The notes below the pieces were generated by a model. That model searched no databases. It was not told where the DNA came from and saw only the letters and a list, made by a program, of their open reading frames with translations. Shown here in pieces: positions 44,356-52,707 of a DNA stretch of 64,000 nucleotides. Made by a program: the position numbers and the translations under genes. The DNA comes from JAVBQL01 sp031549085 (GTDB lineage Bacteria; Spirochaetota; GWE2-31-10; MWDO01): NCBI GenBank assembly GCA_031549085.1, contig JAVBQL010000007.1, forward strand, positions 1 through 64,000. Reading direction: 5' to 3'. The number at the start of each line of letters is the position of its first letter. Position 1 is the first letter of the stretch.

Positions 44356-46110
44356 ATGGGAATTAGTGCGAGAGTATTTGATAGTGGTGGCAAGTCAAGT
44401 TCACACTTGCAGCCTGGAGCCTTTAGTCAGAATATTTATGATGGCGGAGCAGGCGGTTATGCAAGTGTTAATAATGGACTTCTTATTGGTGCTTCAATAG
44501 GTGGAGATAAAAATAATATTTATCGCTTCTCTACATTATCACAAGCAAAACAAGTTTTAAAAGGGGGCGAATTGCTTGAGGCAGTCAAGCACGCATTTAC
44601 ACCTGGCGATGGTTATAGTCCGCAGTATGTTTATGCTATGCCAATAAATAACAAAACAAAATCACAAGTTACTTTTAAAGATATTGATGTAGACCTGTTA
44701 AAGCTTACTTTTAGAGAGTATGGAGTAGCAGGCAACTCATATTTTGTAAGGTTTGATACAGTCAATGGTGAGAAGAGAGTATATTTCAAGAAAGGCACTG
44801 ATATAACATCAAGAAAAATAGGGCGAGATGTTTTGGCAATATATAACCAATCGAGTAGCAATATCTCTATTCAAAAAGTTAATGAGATTATTTCGTTTAA
44901 CATTCCTAGTGAGACAACTGGTATTGTTGACCCAGATGATCCATTATTTGAACCTCCTGATACTTCTACTGAAAATATTAGACTAACTTTCAAAGTGGTT
45001 GACTACCCTACTATTTCGGATCTTGCAACTGCAATAGATAATGCTATGGCAGAAAATAATATCTCTTTGGATATTATAAAAATAGAGCAAGACTACTTTA
45101 AAACAGCTGATATTGATGACTTTTCGGCTGCTCTCTCAAGTGATGATTATATAATAACTGCCAACAGATATGAACTTTTAAGACAATTAGATGACATCGG
45201 TCTATTTGATGTTGAGTATCTAACTGAAGATAAGAGAATACCAACTGATTGTGGTTATATTCAATTAACTGGTGGTTCAAGCGATGAGTCTGCTACCATT
45301 CTTGACTATGAAGAGGCTTTGACACTTATAGAAAAAAAGCCTTTTCAATTTATAGTACCTATCAGTGATAATGAAGTTGTTATCAACTTAACAAAGGCAC
45401 ATGTTGATTATTGTAATGGCAGAATGGGAAAAGCGGAAAGGCAATTTTTGGTTGGTCATAGTCTTGATCTATCGGTTAGTGATACTATAACAACATTAAA
45501 AAGGCTTAATACAGAAAACGGAGCTCTACTCACTCCTGGCTTTTATGACTATGATATTAACGGCAATAAGAGAGTGTTTAGCAGTGTTTTCTATGCAGCT
45601 AAAGAGATGGGGCGCTTATGCAGTATGTCCATAAACTCGCCATCTACTCACAAAACCGTATCTCATTTAGGGTGGGTAAAAGATTATGATGATGCCGAAA
45701 AGGATCTACTTATATCTAATGGTGCTTGGATAGGTGAAACCACTCCAGATGGCATAAGTAGAAATGTTAGATCAATCACCACTTGTCAAGAAGATAATCT
45801 CTTAAAAGTTGAGTTTTCTGTTATGAGAGAGACACTTTTTATTGCAAGAGATTTAAGAACGGCATTAGAAAGGAACTTGATAGGAAAAGCTGGAACGAAA
45901 ACGGCTTATGGAACAGTAAAAACAATATGGCGAACTAAAGTAAGTCAATATCTAAATGATTTAAAGATTTTAATTGAATCTGATAAAGATTGTGAAATAG
46001 TTATTGATGGTGATGTTGTTAAACTAGAATGGGAAGGTAAGCCAACACTTCCTATCAATTTTAGTTTCTTAACAAACAAGTTTTCTATTTATAGCAGTAT
46101 AGGGGGTTAG
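44356..46110 (+). CDS. Tail sheath protein
   Basis: 584 residues. The N-terminal segment (SGGKSSSHLQPGAFSQNIYD and NNGLLIGASIGGDKNNIYRFSTLSQAKQVLKGGELLEAV) and the C-terminal LRTALERNLIG region with TVKTIWRTKVSQYLNDL match contractile tail-sheath proteins, which drive injection. It is followed by the tube gene after 2 bp, the order usual in myoviruses. Confidence 0.85.
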   Translation: MGISARVFDSGGKSSSHLQPGAFSQNIYDGGAGGYASVNNGLLIGASIGGDKNNIYRFSTLSQAKQVLKGGELLEAVKHAFTPGDGYSPQYVYAMPINNKTKSQVTFKDIDVDLLKLTFREYGVAGNSYFVRFDTVNGEKRVYFKKGTDITSRKIGRDVLAIYNQSSSNISIQKVNEIISFNIPSETTGIVDPDDPLFEPPDTSTENIRLTFKVVDYPTISDLATAIDNAMAENNISLDIIKIEQDYFKTADIDDFSAALSSDDYIITANRYELLRQLDDIGLFDVEYLTEDKRIPTDCGYIQLTGGSSDESATILDYEEALTLIEKKPFQFIVPISDNEVVINLTKAHVDYCNGRMGKAERQFLVGHSLDLSVSDTITTLKRLNTENGALLTPGFYDYDINGNKRVFSSVFYAAKEMGRLCSMSINSPSTHKTVSHLGWVKDYDDAEKDLLISNGAWIGETTPDGISRNVRSITTCQEDNLLKVEFSVMRETLFIARDLRTALERNLIGKAGTKTAYGTVKTIWRTKVSQYLNDLKILIESDKDCEIVIDGDVVKLEWEGKPTLPINFSFLTNKFSIYSSIGG

Positions 46111-46112
46111 AG

Positions 46113-46595
46113 ATGTCTGAGAATACAAGATTAGTAAATAATGGTGCGTGGTGTTATGTTAAATTGGTAGATGATGAGGGGGAAAGTAGAATCGCATTAT
46201 GTAAAGATATATCTTTTAGTGAGGATTTGCAAGTTCAACCAATTGATGTCTTAAATATGCACGAACCAGTTGAAATTGATAGTAATGGGTATAGTTGTAA
46301 TTTAAATATGAATTGCTTTGTACCCGAAGACAAGCCAAGTGGTAGTGAATACCCCGATGGTAGCAATACAAATGCTTATGAAAAACTAGCCCCTGATGTT
46401 GTAAAATTGTGGGAAACACATACAGCTAAAAAGTTTAATGCTTTAGAGATACATTCAAGCAAAAAAGAGGTTCGTGATGGCGATGGTTTATTATTTGCTT
46501 TCGCAGGTGTAATGGTTAGTAAAATGGATGTATCAATAACAAAAGCACCGACAACTGCAAGTGTTAGTTTAGTAGCAATTAAAAGAACAAAATAG
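46113..46595 (+). CDS. Tail tube protein
   Basis: 160 residues, beta-rich (WCYVKLVDDEGESRIALCKDISFSEDL, VSKMDVSITKAPTTASVSL). Size and place directly after the sheath identify it as the tube protein that forms the inner DNA conduit of a contractile tail. Confidence 0.75.
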   Translation: MSENTRLVNNGAWCYVKLVDDEGESRIALCKDISFSEDLQVQPIDVLNMHEPVEIDSNGYSCNLNMNCFVPEDKPSGSEYPDGSNTNAYEKLAPDVVKLWETHTAKKFNALEIHSSKKEVRDGDGLLFAFAGVMVSKMDVSITKAPTTASVSLVAIKRTK

Positions 46596-46680
46596 TAGTT
46601 CAGAGCTGGGATTAATTTGGTTGCAAGAAAGAGAACAGATGGGCAGAAAGTATTGTGTAACTAATCAATGAGGGTTAAAA

Positions 46681-47016
46681 ATGGCAGATACAGATGATTT
46701 AAAGAAGCAGATAGATGATTTAAAGATAAAAACGCAAGAGAACACGACAAAGATAAATACCTATTCAAACGAAATAAAGAGATTAAGAACTCATAGAGAT
46801 ACCACTTTTTCAAGACTTGAAAAATTAGAGAGAAATGATGAAATTGTGAACTTTCAATTGAAGCAAATAATTGAAAGTTTATATGAATTAAAAGCTGACT
46901 TAAAAACCTTAAAAGAGAAACCATCGAAAACTCTTGATTTTGTTATTACTGGGATAGTCTCTGTTGTTGTCTCGAGTATTGGTATGTTTATAATCAATAA
47001 AATACTTAATAGTTAA
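46681..47016 (+). CDS. XhlA-like protein: coiled coil plus C-terminal membrane helix (holin-associated)
   Basis: 111 residues. A long coiled coil (KKQIDDLKIKTQENTTKINT and onward) is followed by one membrane helix near the C-terminus (FVITGIVSVVVSSIGMFII). This layout is that of XhlA/haemolysin-like phage proteins that work with holins. It sits 22 bp before a papain-like lysin candidate, forming a lysis pair inside the tail genes. Confidence 0.7.
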   Translation: MADTDDLKKQIDDLKIKTQENTTKINTYSNEIKRLRTHRDTTFSRLEKLERNDEIVNFQLKQIIESLYELKADLKTLKEKPSKTLDFVITGIVSVVVSSIGMFIINKILNS

Positions 47017-47037
47017 GAGTATATAGAGAGGAGAAAA

Positions 47038-47559
47038 ATGTTTAAACAATGGTACTATCAAAGGCATAAAGATAGTCAAAACCTTATAATGACCTATCCT
47101 AAATGGCAAAACAAACCCGATTTAATTCAAGATTTTGGCTGTCTCTTAATTGCATATTTGAATGCTTATAACAAAAAGAACAATCGTAATATGTCTGTTA
47201 GAGAGCTTAATGATTTGGTTATAAAAAATAAAGGATATAACTATTTAAAATGGTTTGACTTTTATAATGGTGATCTTGATAAGACAAAAAAGGCTTGTCT
47301 TAATACTGAAAGCTTCTTAATTCCAGAAGTTATAAATAAGATATTAGATATCACAGAGGTAAAGCGAAATTATAATGAGATTATAGATATAAAGCATCCA
47401 TTACATTATTACATAATAAGAACAAAATATAACGACACAGGACATTATAGCCTAATAACAAGTAAGACGCTGAAATATTTTGATAGTTATGATGGAGTAT
47501 ATAAGACGCCTTATGTCAAGGATATATTAGAAGTAATTAGAATAACCTTTAAAGCTTAA
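47038..47559 (+). CDS. Probable endolysin, papain-like (C39-type) cysteine peptidase
   Basis: 173 residues with a C39-like catalytic signature: Cys35 in DFGCLLIAYLNAY, His136 in GHYSLITS and Asp149 in YFDSYDG. Similar folds act as peptidoglycan endopeptidases in phages, so a cell-wall-cleaving role is inferred from the XhlA-like neighbour. No cell-wall-binding domain is present. AGGAG precedes the start. Confidence 0.65.
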   Translation: MFKQWYYQRHKDSQNLIMTYPKWQNKPDLIQDFGCLLIAYLNAYNKKNNRNMSVRELNDLVIKNKGYNYLKWFDFYNGDLDKTKKACLNTESFLIPEVINKILDITEVKRNYNEIIDIKHPLHYYIIRTKYNDTGHYSLITSKTLKYFDSYDGVYKTPYVKDILEVIRITFKA

Positions 47560-47570
47560 AAGGAGTTTTT

Positions 47571-48038
47571 ATGAGTGAGAATAACACAACAAAAGAAGAC
47601 ATTGAAAAAGACAATGAGATTTTCACAAAAATATTGAACGGCAAGGCTATAACTGAAGTAGTAGAGACAGGGAGAGGTAACTTCACTTTAAAATATCCTC
47701 TTCAGAAGGAATATGCGGACATAATAAAAAAGAGAATAGAATATTTAAGTGGTTTAGATATATCTAAATTAACAGAAGCTGAAATTTTTATGTATGAGAC
47801 AGCCTCTACTCTAGATATTGTAATTGTGGAGAAGCCTAGCTGGTGGACAAATGCTCTATCTGTTGCCAATGTTGATTTTGATTTAATTATGCAGATACAT
47901 AGGGGGTATCTTTCGTTTGTTACAAAAATACAAGAATGTTGCAAGCGTTCAGATGTTGGAAGAGTCAATAGAGAGGGCGACGAATTACCTCCAACTGAAG
48001 ATATGGGCGATGGTATATTTTCATCGCTTACCAAATGA
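47571..48038 (+). CDS. Tail assembly chaperone, G-like frame
   Basis: 155 residues starting after AAGGAG. Helical core (LQKEYADIIKKRIEYLSG, ETASTLDIVIVEKPSWW) as in tail assembly chaperones. The stop at 48036 has the form AAA TGA C, and a second frame (47917-48234) is open through it, so a +1 (or -2) frameshift would make a longer GT-like protein. Confidence 0.7.
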   Translation: MSENNTTKEDIEKDNEIFTKILNGKAITEVVETGRGNFTLKYPLQKEYADIIKKRIEYLSGLDISKLTEAEIFMYETASTLDIVIVEKPSWWTNALSVANVDFDLIMQIHRGYLSFVTKIQECCKRSDVGRVNREGDELPPTEDMGDGIFSSLTK

Positions 48039-48234
48039 CCCCGAGTTAAGCGTTTTAACAGAGGAACAACTAACAATTTTATATCTTGCCGCTGGCATAA
48101 TGCCAAACAAGCAAGATCTTGAGTTAAGTTATGCCAATGAGCAGAAGAAAAAACGTCTTGATAAGAGTGCAGACAACTTAACATCTTTTGGGATTGATCC
48201 TGACATAATAGAACAATTAAAGAGGGTAACATAG
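47917..48234 (+). CDS. Second frame of the tail chaperone, likely read by programmed frameshift
   Basis: 105 residues from the first ATG, in the +1 frame relative to the gene at 47571 and overlapping it. No ribosome-binding site precedes any ATG here, so it is probably reached by frameshift at or near AAA TGA C (48033-48039). The result joins ...SSLTK to DPELSVLTEEQ. Its stop overlaps the GTG of the next gene by one base. Confidence 0.6.
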   Translation: MLQKYKNVASVQMLEESIERATNYLQLKIWAMVYFHRLPNDPELSVLTEEQLTILYLAAGIMPNKQDLELSYANEQKKKRLDKSADNLTSFGIDPDIIEQLKRVT

Positions 48235-49748
48235 TGGATTATATAAGTAATGTTGTTGATGTTAGAATTGATGTTTTTAAAAGAGATGACCCCGAAACAA
48301 AAATAGCTAGTTTTATAGGTAATACTACCAATAATAAAAGAGTATGGGGGAAAAAAGTAGAGGGAGATATCGCTCAATATACCTCTAATGGTTTAATAAG
48401 TTACTCATTCACAAAGTCAAAAGAGTCTCCCTCTTCTCAATTCTCTTTTAGTGTTGTCCCCGAAACAGACGGTAACAATAGCTTGATTGATATAATAGAG
48501 CCACGTTCTCTTGTAAAGATATATGAATATGATTTTTTGGTGTTTATGGGAGTTGTTGAAAGTAGCAGGTATAGCTCAAGATACAATGATGGAGCCCCTA
48601 GCCGTCCAATTGATGTAGCAGGCTACTCTTTAGGTGGGATTATAGAAAAGCTAAATCTTAATCTTGATCCTTTTATATTTAATGTAGCAAGAGAGGAAGA
48701 GGACTCAAAGTTAGAGATAGCAATAGCTGAAGAGATAGAGAAAGGTGAACCTGTTAGAGATGCAGTAGTTAAAATTATAGATGGTTTTTTTGGATTATTA
48801 GATGGTCTATCAAAAAAGGAAAAAGAAACAACACAAAATAGTGTTTTAACAAAATTAAAAGATGAATATTTAGGCTTAAAAGATGAAAACTTATGTGAAG
48901 ATATCACTTTTGATTTTCCTATTAGTATAACCACTTTTAAAACAGAAAATATGTCTCTGTGGAGTGTTATCATAGAGCTATTCCCTCCACCATTTTATGA
49001 GGTGTTTTTCAGAATAGAAAACACAAAGAGAGATGATGGAACTTATGATGGTAAACTAAAATTGATTGTTAGAGAGTCTCCATTTCCACTATTAAATAAA
49101 GATGATACATATGATTTTAGCAAGTGGAATAATCTTAATGAAAAAAATCAATCATTATCTGATACTCTCAAAAAACATAAATTAGATGAACGTTTAGTTA
49201 AATTGGTAGGTTACGATTTACAGATATCTGGTGAGGATATGTATAGCTTCTATCTAGTTATTCCTGCTGGGATAGAGATGTCCCCCAACTTCTACAAAGC
49301 TGTAAATGGCATAAATCATTGCATAGATAAGAAAGCTGTTTCAATATATGGACTTAAACCTTTAGAAATCGTCTTAAAGTTTTATAACAACGATTTGCAG
49401 AGTAGTAAAGATAAAGATGATTTTACAGAGCTTATTCAAAGCTTAAGTAGAAAGCTGATGGGTTGGTTTAAAAATAATGATATGGCTTATAGCGGGACTA
49501 TCGATTTTTTAGCTTGCAAAGATGGTGAAGTTTTTGAGGTTGGCGAAAAATTGGAGTTTTTTGGGGGTGAGTTCTATATTGAAAAGATTGACACAAGTTG
49601 GAGCTATGGAGACCATATTAATAAAAAGCTATTTGTAACTAGAGGGCTTGTATATAACAAAAATAAAGATGGCACAATAAGTAAAATCCCAAATATAGCT
49701 AGAAAAATAGGTTTTTTTTTGAGAACCTGCGTTTATTGGCAGGCTTGA
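48234..49748 (+). CDS. Baseplate hub protein (gp27-like)
   Basis: 504 residues starting at GTG 48234, coupled to the previous stop. The N-terminal domain (ISYSFTKSKESPSSQFSFSVVPE, LVKIYEYDFLVFMGVVESSRYSS) and the mid-region LWSVIIELFPPPFYEVFF match gp27/gpD-type hub families, which form the centre of the contractile baseplate. The last about 12 residues (RKIGFFLRTCVYWQA) run into the repeated intergenic block, so the true C-terminus may have been altered. No tape-measure gene precedes it. Confidence 0.75.
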   Translation: MDYISNVVDVRIDVFKRDDPETKIASFIGNTTNNKRVWGKKVEGDIAQYTSNGLISYSFTKSKESPSSQFSFSVVPETDGNNSLIDIIEPRSLVKIYEYDFLVFMGVVESSRYSSRYNDGAPSRPIDVAGYSLGGIIEKLNLNLDPFIFNVAREEEDSKLEIAIAEEIEKGEPVRDAVVKIIDGFFGLLDGLSKKEKETTQNSVLTKLKDEYLGLKDENLCEDITFDFPISITTFKTENMSLWSVIIELFPPPFYEVFFRIENTKRDDGTYDGKLKLIVRESPFPLLNKDDTYDFSKWNNLNEKNQSLSDTLKKHKLDERLVKLVGYDLQISGEDMYSFYLVIPAGIEMSPNFYKAVNGINHCIDKKAVSIYGLKPLEIVLKFYNNDLQSSKDKDDFTELIQSLSRKLMGWFKNNDMAYSGTIDFLACKDGEVFEVGEKLEFFGGEFYIEKIDTSWSYGDHINKKLFVTRGLVYNKNKDGTISKIPNIARKIGFFLRTCVYWQA

Positions 49749-49825
49749 TTATGAGCCAACTATGACAAAATATTTATAGTTTGTCTTCGTTGAAACATAA
49801 TTAAAATAAAGAAGAAAGATAAGGA
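49710..49825 (+). promoter_or_regulatory. Phage late-promoter/leader element before the spike gene
   Basis: A CCTGCGTTTATTGGCAGG hairpin, then ATGACAAAATATTTATAG and TTTGTCTTCGTTGAAACAT (49759-49807), then AGATAAGGAACTAAAAG at the start of the spike gene. Homologous in order to the block before 44356. Confidence 0.65.
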
Positions 49826-49834
49826 ACTAAAAGA

Positions 49835-50626
49835 ATGCGTATCTTTTATAAAGTAAGAAATGGACAGAACAATATAGATAAAGACAATTCACTATTTGGA
49901 AATAGAAAAATGAGCTATGGAATTGTTGTTAAAAGATATGCTAATAATAAAGTTGATATAGTTTTGGATAATGGAATGTCATTAACTCAAGTCTCTCTAC
50001 TTAATGATTATAGTGTAGCAGATGATAAGCATTTTAATGGGAGTAGGAAGCTTCCCCCTCTTAATGCGAGAGTATTAGTTGCATTCCCCGACAATGATAT
50101 TCCTGTAGTTATGGGTTCATCTACAATTACAAGAGATGAAAACAACGAAAAGCTTCTGTTTATCGAGACTGAAGAGATTGAAGAGGAGACAGATAAAGAT
50201 ACAGAGCTTGATATTGAAAGAACAATTTTAAGTGCGGGTTGGATAAAGGAATATTCTCAAAAAAGTGGGAACTTCTCAATAAAAGGTAATCAAGATGATG
50301 ATGACGAGAAATTTGAGATAAATGTTACTAAAAAAGATGATGATGATGAAAAAAGCAAGTCTATAACTCTTAAACTATGGAACGACCACGAAATTATTAT
50401 AAATAAAAATGGGCTTCAAATAATTGATAGTAATAAAAACAAGGTAACTACAACAGATAAGGGCACAGAGATAGAAGATAAAAACAAAAATATAATTACT
50501 ATGAATGATGAGGGCATAGCTATAAAAGATAAAAATAGTAATGAGATAACACTAGCAAGTGGCAAAGTTACAATAAAAAGTAGTGCAGAGATAAAACTCG
50601 ATGGCTCAACTATCAATTTAGGGTAA
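49835..50626 (+). CDS. Baseplate spike protein (gpV/gp5-like)
   Basis: 263 residues. The N-terminal OB-like part has GIVVKRYANNKVDIVLDNG and RVLVAFPDNDIPVVMGS. The C-terminal part is a series of short strands (KNKVTTTDKGTEIEDKNKNI and similar), as in the trimeric beta-helix of spikes. It starts a new transcription unit behind the late-promoter-like element, and the next gene may encode the tip. Confidence 0.75.
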   Translation: MRIFYKVRNGQNNIDKDNSLFGNRKMSYGIVVKRYANNKVDIVLDNGMSLTQVSLLNDYSVADDKHFNGSRKLPPLNARVLVAFPDNDIPVVMGSSTITRDENNEKLLFIETEEIEEETDKDTELDIERTILSAGWIKEYSQKSGNFSIKGNQDDDDEKFEINVTKKDDDDEKSKSITLKLWNDHEIIINKNGLQIIDSNKNKVTTTDKGTEIEDKNKNIITMNDEGIAIKDKNSNEITLASGKVTIKSSAEIKLDGSTINLG

Positions 50627-50630
50627 TATT

Positions 50631-51002
50631 ATGGGAAAATTAGTAGCGGTAGATGGTTGCACTCTTCAATTGGTATCGGGGTCGGGTGTAATTACTATTG
50701 AAAACCAACCATCAAGCAAGGTTTTTGCAGATAACAAAGGTGTTTATTTTGATGAGATAAAAGTAACTATTAAAGAATTTAAGGGTGGTGGTGTTGTAAA
50801 AGGGTCTTCAACGGTACCAGGTTCTATTATAGGAAAGGCTACAAAATGTTTTATAGATAATAAGCCAGTAGTGTTAGAGGGGGATAAAAGTTTGTCAATA
50901 ACTATTGCAGGACAGAATGAAAATGATACATCAAAAGGTGCAAATACAACAACGATAGTTGAAGTTAAAGTAGCAGGACAAAGCAAAGTATTCGCAACAT
51001 AG
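50631..51002 (+). CDS. Spike-tip (PAAR-like) candidate
   Basis: 123 residues, four bp after the spike gene, Gly/Val/Thr-rich (VAVDGCTLQLVSGSG, KEFKGGGVVKGSS). Short strand-like repeats and the coupling to the spike suggest a spike cap, comparable to PAAR-type or DUF4280 proteins, but no zinc-binding histidine triad could be defined. Medium certainty. Confidence 0.55.
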   Translation: MGKLVAVDGCTLQLVSGSGVITIENQPSSKVFADNKGVYFDEIKVTIKEFKGGGVVKGSSTVPGSIIGKATKCFIDNKPVVLEGDKSLSITIAGQNENDTSKGANTTTIVEVKVAGQSKVFAT

Positions 51003-51029
51003 AAGAGTTTAATCAAAGGATTTTAAAGA

Positions 51030-51620
51030 GTGGCTAAAATCAAAAAAGAGCATCAAATATTTATAAATGAATATCTAACAAACGGACTTAATGGTACAAA
51101 GGCGTATCAAAAAGCATATCCAAAGGCTAGTTCCGAAACAGCAAGAGCCAACGCTTCAAAATTACTAACATCAACTAACATTTCTGAAGAAATAAAAAAA
51201 CAGACTAAAGAAACTCTTGATAATAACAAGATATCATTAGAATATGAGGTGATAAGACAATATATTGTTATAGCAACAACTAATACCTCTTTGATTATCC
51301 CAAAAATCAACAAAATGGAAGATATCGATAAATTAAGTGATGACGAAAAAATATGTATAAAAAGTGTTAAAACAACTAAAAAGTTTTATAGAAAAAAGGT
51401 TTATAAAGACATTTTTATAGAGTTTCACGATAAGTTAAAAGCGATTGAGATGTTGGCTAAATATATGAAAATAATAGAGAACAATGAAAAACTAGATATA
51501 ACTTACAATATACCAAACGGAACGCTTGAATATGTCAACTATCTAATGAATTGCAAAGATGATGAATTAAAATCAGAAAAAGAAAAATTTGAAAACGAAG
51601 AGGTAAAAGAAGATGAATGA
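51030..51620 (+). CDS. terS: Small terminase subunit
   Basis: 196 residues starting at GTG 51030 after AAAGGA. The N-terminal helix-turn-helix (QIFINEYLTNGLNGTKAYQKAYP, with SSETARANASKLLTSTNI) is the terminase_2 family DNA-binding signature. It would recognise the packaging site and hand DNA to TerL at 60.8 kb. Its placement between the spike and the tail fibre is unusual; it overlaps the fibre gene by 8 bp. Confidence 0.85.
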   Translation: MAKIKKEHQIFINEYLTNGLNGTKAYQKAYPKASSETARANASKLLTSTNISEEIKKQTKETLDNNKISLEYEVIRQYIVIATTNTSLIIPKINKMEDIDKLSDDEKICIKSVKTTKKFYRKKVYKDIFIEFHDKLKAIEMLAKYMKIIENNEKLDITYNIPNGTLEYVNYLMNCKDDELKSEKEKFENEEVKEDE

Positions 51621-52698
51621 TTTTAGACAGGGGCTAGCCCACGACAATACGGTCATTATAGCAAACGATTTTAATAATATCGCTAATCAAGAACTAAAGA
51701 ATGCAACAAGATTGTTAAAAGTAGTTTATGGTGATATTGATATTATTTTAGATGGATTAAAAGTGAGTGTTGGAGTAGAAAAATTTCATTTATCTAAAGG
51801 AGTTGCTCTCTCAAAAGATTCTGACTATTTACTTGAATTAAGAGAGACAACAGAAGATATTATACAACAAAACAAATACCTATATTTAAGAATGACCAAA
51901 AATGAGTGTGAACCACGAGTAAAGGTGTACAAAGAGGAAGATGGCACCATAACAAGTAGAACATTAAATACAATGTATTATCTTGATTGTGAGTTGTTTT
52001 TTGATACTGAATTACTAGAAAATGAGTTTTTACTAGGTAGCTTTGATAGTGGTTCAAATTTTATAGACAATGTTAGTATTATAAGAATTAGCCAAAAATT
52101 AGGATATGATAATATAGATATTGGTACTCTTAAAGAAGAGATAAATAACAGGGCTCCTATAAATACTACTCTAGCAGATGCAACCGCCTCTAATACTTTA
52201 CCAACAACAACAAATACACCACTAACAAGTTTAATACAAACTATAAGAGATAATTTAAAATGGCTATTAGAAAATAAGGCTCCAAAACAAACTGCTTTGG
52301 GCAAAGTAGAAGAATCAATCACTTTGCCTGCTATTACAGCATTGGATATCGAAGCAATATTAAAAGTGCTACGAAATAATATCAGCTATCTAAACACAAA
52401 CAAGGCTCCGAGTACCAATATACCGCTTGACTCACTAGCTTCTGGCAGATTTATCCTTGCTAAAATACCAACTTCTGCGACAGCCAATAGAGTATTAAGT
52501 GTTGGAACTGCAAATGCAGACCCAGCATATACACAAGTATCAGATGCAATGATTTCGGGTATGAACGCAAGTAAACTATCTGGAACAATTGTTTATGACA
52601 GACTTCCAGCATTAACCGCTGCACAGGTAGCTATTAAGTTTAATCACAGGCACGGCGGTGGAAGTTATAGTGGTGGATATACTAGTTATGTTGAGTAG
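51613..52698 (+). CDS. Tail fibre protein
   Basis: 361 residues. The N-terminal part (ANDFNNIANQELKNATRLLKV) resembles fibre attachment modules. The middle has two related repeats (DNLKWLLENKAP and NNISYLNTNKAP, each ending in NKAP). The C-terminus is collar-like with FNHRHGGGSYSGGY, an HxH metal-binding motif used in trimeric fibres, followed by a Gly/Ser/Tyr-rich tail. It lies directly before the radical-SAM pair, so it is the first candidate target of that enzyme. Confidence 0.75.
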   Translation: MNDFRQGLAHDNTVIIANDFNNIANQELKNATRLLKVVYGDIDIILDGLKVSVGVEKFHLSKGVALSKDSDYLLELRETTEDIIQQNKYLYLRMTKNECEPRVKVYKEEDGTITSRTLNTMYYLDCELFFDTELLENEFLLGSFDSGSNFIDNVSIIRISQKLGYDNIDIGTLKEEINNRAPINTTLADATASNTLPTTTNTPLTSLIQTIRDNLKWLLENKAPKQTALGKVEESITLPAITALDIEAILKVLRNNISYLNTNKAPSTNIPLDSLASGRFILAKIPTSATANRVLSVGTANADPAYTQVSDAMISGMNASKLSGTIVYDRLPALTAAQVAIKFNHRHGGGSYSGGYTSYVE

Positions 52699-52707
52699 GG
52701 GGCATTA

